A DNA stretch of 64,000 bases from Trichodelitschia bisporula (Eukaryota > Ascomycota > Dothideomycetes > Phaeotrichales > Phaeotrichaceae): contig ML996691.1 in NCBI GenBank assembly GCA_010356995.1, positions 39,763 to 103,762 of the forward strand. Direction: 5' to 3'. Within the stretch, counting starts at the first letter, position 1. Each line of letters starts with the position of its first letter. The notes under the pieces were generated by a model. The model saw nothing but the letters and a program-made list of their open reading frames with translations, made no database searches and was not told the origin of the DNA. The position numbers and the translations under genes are program-made. Positions 13,226-24,527 of the stretch are shown here, one piece after another.

Positions 13226-16200
13226 TCATACACTCGCACTATACCCCCTCGGCCCTTCCTTCACCCTCTTCAGATACTTCCTCCCCTCATCCGCCCAAAA
13301 AACACAACTCGCCAGCACCACCAACAACCCCAAGTCCCCGAGCCCCAGCGCCTCAGTCTGAAAAATCCTCTGCAGCGGGGGCGCATAAATAACCAGCCCC
13401 TGCCCGACCAAACTCCCCGCAACGGCATAGTTGAACATCTTGTTCTCGAACACGCCGATCTCGCCCCGAAGTACCGATTTGGCTTCGGACCGGCAGGTGA
13501 GCGCGTTGAACATGTCGAACAGCACGAAGCACGTGAAGGTCATGGTTGTGTCGCGGGCCGTGACTTTGCCGTCGGCGCTCATTTCGCGGATGTAGATGGC
13601 GAGCGTGCCGAGCATGATGATGGCGGCGGACTGGAAGACGCGTTGCAGCAGGGCGCGGGTGAGGATGCGCGCGTGGCGGTCGCGGGGGGGGCGGGACATG
13701 ACGGCGGGGTCGACGGGTTCGACGCCGAGGGATTGCGCGGGGGGGCCATCCATGAGGATATCTAGACGCATTAGCATGTCCAGTATCAAAAAGAGAGGGA
13801 AAAAACGTACTGATCCACAGAATCTGCATCGCATTAAGCGGATTCTTGAACCCAAACACCGTGCTAATAAGCACCAGACTCAGCGCCGCCGCGCTGGTAC
13901 TCAACTGAAACGTCAAAAAGTTCTGAATGTTGTAAAAGATCCCCTTCCCCTCCTCAATCGCATTGAGAATCGTCGAGAAGTCGTCGTCCGTGAGAATCAT
14001 ATCCGCCGCCTCCTTCGCCACATCCGTCCCCATTTTCCCCATCGAGATCCCAATATCTGCCTTCTTCAGCGCGGGCGCATCATTGACCCCATCCCCCGTC
14101 ATAGCCACGACATCACCGCGCGCCTGCAGCGCCCGCACAATCTTCAGTTTATGCTCCGGGCTCGTCCGCGCAAAGATCGTCGTCGTGGCAATCGCCTGCG
14201 CCAGCTCCTGGTCCGTCATGCGGTCGAGCTGGTCGCCGCGCAGCACGCTGTGACCAAGCGAACTGCCTACTGGAATACCCAGTTTGCGCCCAATTGCAAT
14301 CGCCGTGTTCTCCGCGTCGCCCGTAATCATCTTGACCTTGACGCCGCCCGCCATGAGCCGGCGAATCGAGCGGTCGACGCCCTTGCGCGGCGGGTCGTTC
14401 ATGCCCACCAGCCCCGCAAACACGAGCCCGTGGTACACATCCTCGTCCTTGGTGCCCTTGGCCGGCGTGAATACCGCGGACGCAGGCGTCGAGTTCCCAC
14501 TCCGCGACGAGCGGATCGACGAGCTGACGCGCGAGTCGCGGATAGCCCCGCTCGCAAAGCCGAGCACTCGGAGACCCTCGTTGGCCATAGCATCGGCCGC
14601 GGCAATAGCCTCGGAGCGGCACTTCTGATCCAAAATGATTTCGCGCCCGTCGGCGGCAATGTACGTATCGCAGCGCAGGAGCACCTGCTCGAGCGCGCCC
14701 TTAATGTAGGCAAAGTCCGAGCCGGAGGTGTCTTCCGACCCTTGGATCACGACGCCCATCCACTTGCGCTCGGAGCTAAAGGGCGTTTCAAAGCGGCGCG
14801 TGCCGATGCGGCTGCGCACGTCGTCCTCGCCAAAGGCGTCTAGGAGGTCGAGGAGCGCTACGTCTGTGGGCTGGCCGGCCCAGCGGCTCTTTGCCAGCGC
14901 ATCGTCGCCGAGGTTGGAGAGGACGGAGGCAGTCGAGCCGCTGCCGACGAGGCGGCCGTGGTTGACGATGTTGCCGATGCGGAGGATGGTGCGGGTGGGC
15001 GAGTCGAGCGATGTTGAGCCTTGCTTGTGCGTGACGTCCATGGGTTTCTTTTCGTCGAAGTGCCACAGCTTGGTGACGGTCATGTGGTTGGCGGTCAGGG
15101 TGCCCGTCTTGTCGGTACAAACTACGTTGACGGATCCGAGTGTCTCGACGCTGGGCAGTCGGCGCACGATGGCGTCACGCTTCGACATGCGCAGTACGCC
15201 GAGCGCGAGTGTGACGGTAACAATGATTGGCAGGCCCTCGGGAATAGCCGCTACGGCGAGGGAAACGCCAATCTGGAACATCTCGAGAAACTCCCATCCC
15301 CGCCACAGCCCGAGGATCATGATAAACGCAATGACGCCGAACGACATGTAGCTCAAGTCCTTGCCGAGACGGTCCATTGACAGCTGTAGCGGTGTGCGCG
15401 GGCTCTCGATTTCTTGCAATGATGCCGAAATAGCGCCGAATTCCGTGTTGCCGCCCGTGCCGATAACAATGCCCTGTCCGTAGCCGGAGCGAACTAACGT
15501 CCCCATAAAGGCGATGTTGTGCTGGTCGTTGAGCCGGATATCGGCGCCCACGGTGCCCGTCGCTGGCGACGCGTAGAACGGCGTCTGTGTGCCGGAAGGG
15601 CCACTCGACGCCAGTTGGTCCGGCACCTTGTGGACCGCCTCATTCTCGCCCGTCAGGTTCGACTCGTCAATGGCAAGGTCTGCCGCGTGTGTGATGCGGA
15701 TGTCGGCGGGGATGCGGTCACCTGTGTGGAAGAGTACCAAGTCGCCCGGTACCAGCTGCGACGCCGGGACCGTCGTCGAAAGGGTTTCGGCTGCCTCCAG
15801 AGACTCCTGTGTGTCGAGCACCTCCAGCTCAACATCCCCCTCTTTCGGTTGCGGCGAGCGCACGCGCAGTTGGCCGTCGTTGCGGATAATGTGGGCAAAG
15901 TGCGGCACAAGTGAGTTGAGCGCCTCTAAGGACTTTTCCGAGCGGTACTCCTGCACGAAGCCGACTGTGACAACGATGGTGACGGCTACGGCTATGCTGA
16001 CTGCATCCTCGAGGTTGCCCATGAGGAAGGATATGGCCGCCGATCCGAGCAGTAGTAATATCAGTGTCTCCTTGAACTGCTTCACGAAACGTAACCAAAG
16101 CGGCTCTGGCTCCTCGTGCGGCAGCTCGTTCGAGCCATGGGTGAGAAGACGCGCGGTCGCCTCCGAATGTGTAAGCCCATGCTTGAGGGAAGTCGTCAGG

Positions 16201-16391
16201 CGGTCGACCGTCTGCTGTGGGGTCAACTGTGAGAACTCGGATGTGGTGTTCTAGGCAGGTAAGCGGCGCGACGCGACGGAAAACGGCAAGCTTACAGAGG
16301 CGCCTGGCCGGCGCACGGCGGGCAGCGGCGACGACGAGCGCGAGGCCGAGGCATGTGGAAGAGGAAGACTCGGAGTTGCCGCTCTGGACAT
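13226..16391 (-). CDS. PMR1: Golgi Ca2+/Mn2+-transporting P-type ATPase (PMR1 type)
   Basis: P2A ATPase that loads the Golgi with calcium and manganese. Exons: 16296-16391, 13811-16250 and 13226-13761, giving 1023 residues. The short first exon is Ser/Pro rich and joins to [18 protein letters not shown], the normal PMR1 start. Further landmarks are transmembrane pair one ([17 protein letters not shown]), the actuator loop ([14 protein letters not shown]), [15 protein letters not shown], and phosphorylation Asp412 in [27 protein letters not shown] and [18 protein letters not shown] follow. The 49-bp intron at 13762-13810 splits [20 protein letters not shown], which is restored after splicing. 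The C-terminus carries the last membrane helices. It is divergent from SCC1 at 17042. Confidence 0.95.
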
Positions 16392-16778
16392 TCTTTCATG
16401 CCTGGCGTGAAACTACGGGGGTGTATTGCGGCGAGTTTGCAGCAAAGGAGGTTGCGCAGGCGAGGCGCTTCCTTGAAGGGATGGGGGGTCGGTCAGACGG
16501 CAATTAGGTGCATTGGAAGGCAGGCAATGAAGAACAAGTACGAAAGAAGAGGTGGACAAGAAGTCGCGGGTCAATAGGGGCGTTCTATTCACAATGAAAG
16601 GAGATGTAACGCATGGTGTTGGAACGCATGAAGCAACACATCTCACCCACCAAGCGCCGTTCTCGTGAATGCCTTAGGCATTACGTCCAAGGGGCTGTGT
16701 GTCTTGGCCCCGAGCTTATGTCATCCAGTGCCTTGCTGCCCTGAAACCGTGGCCGGGTTCGGCTCTTATCCCGAGGGG

Positions 16779-16790
16779 CACGTGACCGGC
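16779..16790. promoter_or_regulatory. CACGTGACCGGC element upstream of SCC1
   Basis: A CACGTG E-box extended to CACGTGACCGGC lies in the PMR1/SCC1 divergent gap (16392-17041), 252 bp before the SCC1 start. The same 12-mer occurs at 54827-54838 between the two complex I genes. CACGTG is a bHLH binding core (Cbf1/PHO4 class); the extension is an observation only. Confidence 0.4.
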
Positions 16791-17041
16791 GCCAGCCACT
16801 GGCTCGCGGCCAAAACAACAAGTCGCCCATCGCCAACCACCCACATCCCGTCGCATTCACCACCCTAAGACGTCGCGTCAACGTCCACGGCCACAACGTG
16901 CAACGCTCTTCTTAGCAGCATTAATTTAGCTGCCCCTCTTGCCTGCGCATACGCTTCCATCGGCAGCGGGCGTCTCCCGCGACTCATCGGTCCGTCGCGT
17001 CAGCCACACCAGAACGCGCCAACTGACCCCTCACCGCGACC

Positions 17042-18972
17042 ATGTTCTATTCGGACACGCTCCTATCGAAGACCGGGCCGCTGGCTCGCGTCTGGCTTGC
17101 TTCCAACATGGAGCGCAAGCTCTCCAAGAAGGACTGCCTTCAGAGCGATCTCTCGGACAGCATTCACGTCATGGTCGACCAAGGATCCGCGCCCATGGCC
17201 CTGCGTCTCAGCGGGCAGCTGCTGCTCGGCGTCGTGCGTATCTACAGTCGCAAGGCGCGCTACCTGCTGGAAGACTGCAATGAGGCGTTGCTGAAGATCA
17301 AAATGGTGCGCATTGTGTGAGGTCATGTCTTGATTCAAATCTAATCGTGCAGGCTTTCCGTCCCGGCAACGTCGACCTCCCGGCGGACCAATCACATACG
17401 GCCAATCCTACCACACTCATGCTCCCCGACGTACTCACCGAGATGGACCTGCTCGCGCCAATGCCTGACCCGGAGCTGCTGTTCGCCGAGCCGGAGGTCG
17501 GCCGCGGTGGACTCGCCGACGCCACCCTCGACTGGGGCACGCAAACCATGCTTACGAGCAGCATTGAGCACCGCTCCGAGTCGACAGTCTTGCCCATGGA
17601 CGACCTCGATCTTGACCTCGGCGAGGATGAGCGTAGCATTGAGATTGGCCGGCGTGAATCCCGCGTGCTGACTGACTACCCGGCCGATGAATCCATGAAG
17701 CTGTACGACGACAACCTCGACCTCGACCTTGGCGAAGAACCTACCATCACTGAACATGAACATGCGCCCGAGCGGCTGCCCGAAATGGATGTGGACATGG
17801 AGGACATCGGGATGGAGCCTGAAACGACGCTCGGGCTGGGTGATCTCCCGGAACTTGTGGCGGACACGGGTGCTGAGCCTGGTCTTGCCACCTCCGCTGA
17901 GCCTGAGCCACGTGAGCGCGAATCCCTCTCTCCTCTTTCGGACATGCGCCCCAGCGTGGAGCGCAACCTTGAAGCTGCCTTCAATGAAACGACGGTTTCA
18001 ATGTTTGAGCCCGCCGTGGAGGAGGAAGAGTCGCTTCAGGAAGCTGCTGCGCGCGTGAAGCGGCGCAAGGTGCTGCGCCAGGATGCGGATACAGAGATCC
18101 ACAGCAGTCAGATTCGCGCTCAGCAAACCGACCGCTCTAAGATCCTCAAGGCCGCTTCCTTCCTCCCCCGCGATCCGATGCTTCTGGCTCTCATGAACCT
18201 GCAGAAGTCTGGTGGCTTTATTAGCTCTATCCTCGGTGACGGTCGTGCTCTTGCTTGGGCCCCGGAACTGCGCGATGTGCTCTCCGTCGCTGTGGTCAAG
18301 CGCTCCGGCGACCTGAAGCGCAAGCGCGACAGCGGCGAGCGCGGCGCCCCAGCCGAAGAACCCGTCTCGCGTCAACAGACCCCCCGCCTTGAATTCGAAG
18401 AAGAACCCACGCTGCACTCACCCCCGCGCGACCTCGGTCTCGACACGACGGAAGACCTGCCAGGTCCGGTCGAGGAACTCCCGTCCGATCTGGGCGTACA
18501 CGCACCCTCAGTCACTGGCAACGGCGACGACGGCCCTGGACATGCGCTTGAGGAAGAGATGGGTGCGCCCCATACGCCGCCCGCCGACTTCGACGAAACG
18601 ACTATGCCGCTGCTGCATCCTGAGGACGATGGGCCGATTAGCCAGGGTACGCGTCATGCTGTGCACCTTCTGCGCGATCACTTCGGACCTGGTGGGGCGG
18701 ACAGCGCTGAGGAGCGCCGTGCTGTGAGTGTGCTTTTCCAGGACTTGCTGCCTGAGCGCCGGACTAGCAAGTCTGATGCTACGCGGTTGTTCTTCGAGGT
18801 TCTGGTCCTGGCTACCAAGGATGCGGTCAAGGTTGAGCAGGATAGGAAGGTGCTCGGCGGACCGATCCGCATTCGTGGGAAGAGGGGATTGTGGGGAGCG
18901 TGGGCAGAGGAGAAGACCGGTGGGGAAACGGAGACGCAGCGCGAGGATCAGGAGCAGGAGGTGAACACTTAG
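17042..18972 (+). CDS. Cohesin kleisin subunit Scc1/Rad21/Mcd1
   Basis: Closes the SMC1-SMC3 ring that holds sister chromatids together. Exon 1 is 17042-17305, the intron 17306-17352 and exon 2 17353-18972; 627 residues. The N-terminal kleisin domain is textbook: MFYSDTLLSKTGPLARVWLA, KLSKKDCLQSDL, LRLSGQLLLGVVRIYSRKA, YLLEDCNEALLKIK. A separase-like site SIEIGRR lies at residues 183-189 and fits the fungal S-x-E-x-G-R-R pattern. The middle is acidic and disordered. The C-terminus has the winged-helix region (SKSDATRLFFEVLVLATKDA VKVEQ). The mitotic form is favoured over Rec8 because of the canonical N-terminus and separase site. It is divergent from PMR1. Confidence 0.93.
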
Positions 18973-19798
18973 GCTCCTGTACTTGAGGTTGCGGACTGAC
19001 AGCAGCAGGCGACTAATGCTTAGTCTTCTGTGCCACTAAGGGTGAGGACTGTACGGCTCAGAGCACTGGATACGTGCTCTCGCGGGCGTGGCGTTACGGA
19101 CTGCTTAAGGGCAAGGGAGGCGTGTATGAGTTATGCGATTGCTATGCTGTGGTGGTTTGCGGTGGTGGGGCTGCTTCCTTGTGTGCTGGGTGTGCTCTAG
19201 TTCTGGGGCCTAGGCGTAGGGAATGAAAATCGATGATAAGCGCTATCTTGCGGCGATGGTGACTGGGACGGATGATGGAGGTGCTTTAATCTATCTACTG
19301 TACTGACTCTCTCGACGCTTTTTCGCCATAGACTGACAGGCCAACGACAACCACAACCACAACGAGGAATAGTTAGATGCCCAAACTTGGTCTGCAGGTA
19401 TGACTCAATATTTGGAGTTTGTCTAGCAAGATTGTTAGTCTGTTCTGTTCTGTTTTGTTGCAAATTAATCACCTTTTTCTAGTCCCAACGCATGATCTAT
19501 TTTACTTCCGCCTGTGGTGCTCGAAACTGGGGGAGTGGATAGAGAGCTGGATGCTGAGCATGAGGAACGGAATCTGGAGAGTCGCTATACTTCTAAGCAA
19601 GGTCTGAGAGGCGCCCTTTCACCTTTTACTCTCATTCCAGTGGTGAACAGTAACATGCAATATCAAGTAATGGCACAATGACCTAAGCGGAGTGGTGATT
19701 CACGTAGCAAGGCTGTCAGGGCCGGTTCAACGTTCTTCCGGGTCGCTAACGTCAACTGTGGAAACGGCCGTGTTCTTCACCAACACTCCACATCCTCC
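18973..19798. other. Intergenic, no gene recognised
   Basis: About 825 bp between SCC1 and the GatB gene. It includes the SCC1 3' UTR and the GatB upstream region. Only short frames of no recognisable character are present. Confidence 0.5.
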
Positions 19799-21597
19799 AT
19801 GCCACCCATCCTCACCAGTGCCCTTGCCCGGTGGCGCATAGCATCTTTTGTTTGTGCAAGCCAGCGGCATGCCTCTACCCCGCCGCCGCCGCTCCGCAAG
19901 CAGTTAAAAGACGAAGCGAAGCGTAAACGGGCGACGCCTGCGCAAACCGCAAATCCGCACCGCATAAAGCCCGGCTGGGAGTTGACTGTCGGCATCGAAA
20001 TACACGCGGAGCTCAATACCGCACGAAAACTGTTTTCTACCGCCTCAGCAGAGCCAGCGGCTGAACCGAATACGAATGTTGCACTATTTGACCTCGCATA
20101 TCCGGGCACCCAGCCGCACTTCCAGCCAGCGACGCTCGTGCCGGCGATCAGGGCAGCGTTAGCGCTAGGCTGCCAGATCCAGCGGAAGAGCGGTTTTGAC
20201 CGGAAGCATTACTTCTATCAGGACCAGCCGAACGGGTACCAGATCACGCAGTACTATGGTGAGTAAACGCCGCCTTTCACGTGCCTGTGCTCACAGAGCA
20301 GAACCATTCGCCAAAGACGGCAGCCTGACGCTGTATGACTACGATGGCATCGCGCCGGAGGACGGCCAGGCCATCACCATCGGCATCAAGCAGGTGCAGA
20401 TGGAGCAGGACACGGCGAAGACGCTGCAGCAGGGCTCAACTTTCCTGCTCGACTTCAACCGCGTGTCGCACCCGCTCGTCGAGATCATCACGCTGCCGCA
20501 TATCCACCACCCAGCCACAGCCGCCGCTTGTGTGCGCAAGATCCAGGCCATTCTGAAGTCCGTCAACGCCGTGACCGCGGGTATGGAGCTTGGCGGCCTG
20601 CGCGCCGACGTCAATGTCTCCGTGCGGCGGACAGATACCACGGGTTCGGATACACACTCCTACCACGGCGTCACGGGGCTGGGCCAACGCACCGAGATCA
20701 AGAATCTTAGCAGCTTCAAAGCCGTCGAGGACGCTATTGTGGCGGAGCGCGATCGGCAAATCGCCGTGCTCGAGAAGGGTGGCGTTGTGGAGGGGGAGAC
20801 GCGCGGGTGGACGCTTGGGAACAGTGAGACGCGGAAGCTACGCGGCAAGGAGGGCGAGGTTGATTATCGGTACATGCCGGATCCGGATCTTCCGCCGGTG
20901 ATTATTGGAGATGAGCTGGTTGCCCGGTTGAGAGAGACGCTGCCTGCGCTTCCGGACGAATTGAGCGACGAGTTGACGACCAAGTTTGGGCTCACGATTA
21001 AGGACGCGAAGACGCTATTGTCGCTCGATGATGGGGACCGGCTCGACTACTATTTTGATGTGGTGGATCAGTTGGGTGGTCATGCGGACAGCGGCCGTGT
21101 CGCAGGCAATTGGTGAGTTCTCTTTCTTCTATGCTTCCGCCTTTACCGGGTTCAGCTAACATCTCAGGGTGCTTCACGAGTTGGGCGGCCTGTTCTCAAA
21201 GGCCGAAGCGACATGGGACTCGATACGTGTGCCATCAGCAACGCTCGCGCGCATCGTGTCTGGTGTGCTGAGTTCGACGCTCACAGGCGCATCGGGAAAG
21301 AAGCTTCTCAGTCTTATCTTCAGCGGGGATGCGCGCAGCGTAGATACCATTATTAAGGAGGAGGGCATGGCGGTCCAGCCCATCGACGACGCCGTGTACA
21401 CCGCCGCGGTGGAGCGCGTGCTTGCTACCAATCCTGATGTGGTCGAGGCAGTAGTGCGCAGGGGCCAGACTGGGAAAGTGATGTGGTTTGTGGGACAGGC
21501 GCTCCGGGCATTGGCCGCCGGGGGAGTGGCCCACGCCCGACCGGAACGGGTCAAGGAGGTGGTTTTACAGGCTCTGGACGCGAGCAGGAAGGAATGA
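19799..21597 (+). CDS. Glutamyl-tRNA(Gln) amidotransferase subunit B, mitochondrial
   Basis: GatB/PET112 subunit of the enzyme that converts Glu-tRNA(Gln) to Gln-tRNA(Gln) in mitochondria. Exons: 19799-20258, 20302-21112 and 21168-21597, giving 566 residues. The N-terminus is Arg/Ala/Ser rich and lacks acidic residues, fitting a matrix targeting peptide. The GatB core reads [39 protein letters not shown], then [53 protein letters not shown]. The C-terminal YqeY-like tail domain ([20 protein letters not shown]) ends the protein. Intron 1 uses the acceptor at 20300-20301, because only that one restores YYEPF in frame. Confidence 0.93.
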
Positions 21598-21679
21598 GTT
21601 GCCTTCCTGCCTTATATGGTTTGGTATGTGCGTGGGCGGTGGCCTTGCGTTGCCGCCTGATCTTGCTGGTTATCGATTA

Positions 21680-21762
21680 TATACCACAGGCCAAGACCTG
21701 GACTCCGACAACGGGAGCGATATACAGCACAGGCCAAGACCTGGACTCCGACAATGCGAGCG
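21680..21762. repeat. Two tandem ~41-bp repeats
   Basis: Two adjacent copies (21680-21720 and 21721-21762) both contain CACAGGCCAAGACCTGGACT followed by CCGACAA. A shorter third fragment (TCCTCCGACAATGGGAGCGCCGACAAT) lies at about 21819-21848. They sit between GatB and the next gene, upstream of that gene's TATA box. Confidence 0.8.
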
Positions 21763-21881
21763 TCGATACCGGCCAATGGCCATATATTTCTGCCAGCGCT
21801 TGACGCCGGCTATACTCCGGGTCCTCCGACAATGGGAGCGCCGACAATAGGATCCCTGCCAGGGAGACTCCAGACGGAGAG

Positions 21882-21888
21882 TATATAT
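21882..21888 (+). promoter_or_regulatory. TATA box of the gene at 21950
   Basis: TATATAT lies 62-68 bp before the ATG, within the usual range for a fungal TATA element. Confidence 0.4.
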
Positions 21889-21949
21889 CCTAGAGATCTT
21901 TCTCTCTTCTACTTCTCCGCCTCGTACGCAATACACAACAGCGAACATC

Positions 21950-22966
21950 ATGGCTCCCACAAAGAACATGGCTCGCTCATCTCCCACCCCTCGCCCTAAG
22001 GCCCCTTCTCGAATGCCTCGCACTCGCTGGCACCATCCGAAGACCGGGTAAGTAAACTGCATCCACGATCTACGCCTAGCTAACCGCAAGAGCACCGTCA
22101 TCTCGGCCGTGGAAGTGATCACCCTCCTCAACTGCACTCCTACCACCATTCCGACCACCACCAGCACCACCACGCCTCTCACCACCGCGATACCCACCAC
22201 CGCAACCATCCCTCCCACCACGCCGCTCCCCAGCATCCTCTGCCCACAAGGCGCCGTCCCCCCCACGGAAAAACGGAAAATCGCCATGGTGCACAAACTC
22301 GGCAAAGAGGCCCTGAAGCGCGCTATCAAAGGCCACCCGGCCAAATACCGCGTAAACAAGCGCGTCCGCGAGGAAGGGTGGCGGGCGCGGCAGCTCTACG
22401 CGCCCAGTGCCTTTCCTGCCGGCTGCAAGTTCATCGATTACCTGCCGCGACGGCCGACGCCTCTGTACCGCAGCGAGAATGCGCAGGGGGAGGTGAGCGT
22501 GGCGCAGGACTCGTGGCTTGCCGACCACGTGTGGGGGTATTGTGCGGGGAGGTCGATTGTTCGCGATAGGATTCCCGGGGAGAGGGATCAGGTTAGGCAA
22601 GGTACGTCGGGCTGCTCGTTTTGCCCCTTTTCTACTTCACTCGTCTCGCTTCGCCTCGCTTCGCTCCATTCGCTTTGCCCAATGCCAACGCCCGCAGGCC
22701 CGCCCAACGAGTACGCCGAGTCGCTCCCCATCCCCACCTGCCTGGAAGCCTTCCCCGCCAACGGCCGCATGCCCTGGGAGGCGGTTCACCCGTTCAAAAT
22801 ATATGCGCATGGGGACCGGTATCACCACAGTTCGGAGCCGCGGTGGGTGCATGGGCACGTGCGGCTCAACAGGGCGAGGTGGGAGGGGCCGCAGTTCGAT
22901 AGCGAGCGCTGGGTGTTCGCGGATTGGCTCATGGAGCGGGTGGAGCGGCTTTGGCTTGCGGGGTAG
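21950..22966 (+). CDS. Hypothetical protein, Thr/Pro-rich with a conserved-looking C-terminal half
   Basis: I do not recognise this gene. Exons 21950-22047, 22093-22601 and 22698-22966 give 291 residues. The acceptor CAAGAG at 22092 is the one that keeps the frame open. Residues 1-33 are basic (Arg/Lys/Pro). A Thr/Pro-rich stretch follows, with repeated TTIPTT-like units (about 45-75). From about residue 95 the sequence is complex and globular: KLGKEALKRAIKGHPAKYRV, GWRARQLYAPSAFPAGCKFI, WLADHVWGYCAGRSIVRDRI, then MPWEAVHPFKIYAHGDRYHH and WVFADWLMERVERLW. The many Trp and Tyr residues argue for a real folded domain. The start is supported by a TATA box 68 bp upstream. No membrane segment is visible. 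Confidence 0.6.
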
Positions 22967-23399
22967 GCGGGGTATGGGGCGGGGGGGAGCTGGCAGTTGG
23001 GGCCTGTGGTGGATGAGCCGCTGCCGGAGGAGGAGGGGAGGGCGCAGGATGAGGCGGAACGGATGGCGGCGGTGGAGACGGAGACTTGGTGGGATGAGTT
23101 AGAGGAGGAGGGGTGGTATAAGGGGGTGGGGTGATGATTAAAGGGTTTTGTAATGTGTATTGTTGTAACTGTGGATGTTGCTACTTGAATGAGTCCCGGA
23201 GTGGTCGCCAGTCTCACGCGGGAGTACGTTAGATGCCAGGCTGGAGTTTCGGGGAGGCTCTATGCGAGGCTCAGGAAAATACCATCACATCGGACACTAG
23301 TCATGTCGAGTCTCACCACATAAGCACAAAGCGCAAGCCGTTCACGGTCCCCTCACGAACAGTGCCTATTTAACATTATCGCACATTCTACCCCCATCT

Positions 23400-24233
23400 T
23401 CAGACAGGATCATCACTAAACGCTTCCTCCCCCTCCCCCTCCCCTTCCCCAACCCCACTCTCGGCCGCCCCCTCCTCCCTCAGCCTGATCTTCTCCATCC
23501 GTGCAGCCCACATCCCACTCCCCGCCGCCGACGTCAAGAGGAACAACATACTCAACCCCGGTACAAGCTGCAACACCAACGCCACAGTCCCAAACCACGT
23601 ATACCCCCATCTGTACTTCTTCACCCACGCCCTCCTCTCCCGCCTTCCGAATCCCCGGAGCGCGAAATACCGGTGGTGTAAAAGCGGGCCCGCGCGATAC
23701 CCGGTGAGGAGCAGGAACGCGGGGACACCGACGTAGGGCAGCAAGTTGAGCGGCAGGAGGAGGATAAACTCCGCGATCTGGCGGAAGCTGAACGGCGCGT
23801 ACACGCACTTCATCATCGGTTGGCCGAGCCTCTCGACATAATCCCCGTCCTCCGACGGCGCGACTGGGCGGCTAAGCGCAACCAGCTCATCCAGCCCGTG
23901 CGCCACGAGCACAGCGTCGAAGATATCAACCTGCGTTTCGTCCACGAGGAAGGCTTCGAAGAGGAGTGCGGCGATCGCAGCGCCCTCGGCGAGCACAAGG
24001 AAGGTCCCGTTTATCCACGCCGAGGCGCCGCGGCGGATTAGGGCTAGGAAGGCGACTTGGGGGAGGTAGGTGAATGTGAAGAGGAGGAGGAGGATGAAGA
24101 GGGTTAGGAGGGTTGCGGGGAGGAGGCGCGCGCGGAGGAGGGGGTAGAGGGGGGGGTGGGAGGCGAAGTAGACTATTCCTATGAGGGGGTAGAGGCCGGG
24201 GGCGTGGACGAGGCGGGAGACGATGGTTGGCAT
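23400..24233 (-). CDS. EI24 / outer spore wall (RRT8)-like multi-pass membrane protein
   Basis: Single-exon frame of 277 residues from MPTIVSRLVHAPGLYPLIG. Hydrophobic segments include ARLLPATLLTLFILLLLFTF, WINGTFLVLAEGAAIAALLF, FILLLPLNLLPYVGVPAFLL and FGTVALVLQLVPGLSMLFLL. The block LLLPLNLLPYVGVPAFLLL TGY followed by HHRYF resembles the EI24/CysZ fold shared with yeast Rrt8-type proteins. The C-terminus is charged, with many Glu and Gly residues. An upstream in-frame ATG at 24368 would add 45 low-complexity Thr/Pro residues; I consider it part of the leader. Molecular function is unproven. It is divergent from RTG2 with 294 bp between starts. Confidence 0.7.
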   Translation of the reverse strand: MPTIVSRLVHAPGLYPLIGIVYFASHPPLYPLLRARLLPATLLTLFILLLLFTFTYLPQVAFLALIRRGASAWINGTFLVLAEGAAIAALLFEAFLVDETQVDIFDAVLVAHGLDELVALSRPVAPSEDGDYVERLGQPMMKCVYAPFSFRQIAEFILLLPLNLLPYVGVPAFLLLTGYRAGPLLHHRYFALRGFGRRERRAWVKKYRWGYTWFGTVALVLQLVPGLSMLFLLTSAAGSGMWAARMEKIRLREEGAAESGVGEGEGEGEEAFSDDPV

Positions 24234-24527
24234 CGTGGGCGGGGATGGTGGGGTTGGTGGGGTTGGTGGTGGTGATGTTGGTGATGTTTGTGACGTTTGG
24301 TGGTGATACCTAGCGCGATGTTGCACGCAGCCACCCCCCATGCACGATGACCCCACCCACATAAGCACGCGGGGGCGGCATTATGCAAGCGCGGGGGTGC
24401 GCACCGCACCCATGCCCTGTGCATGCGAGCAAATCTCAACTCCCTCCCAACGACACCACCAGGCACCAGCCAGCCAACTTCCCCTCCCCTTCTCTCTCTC
24501 GCTGTGCTACACGGCCTCGCCTCCGCC

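Noticed and set aside
24340-24527. Longer N-terminus for the Rtg2-like gene
   Set aside because: The upstream frame joins through the intron only by chance; the ATG at 24528 with its spliced AIVDMG-SNGIRYSI gives the conserved phosphate loop.
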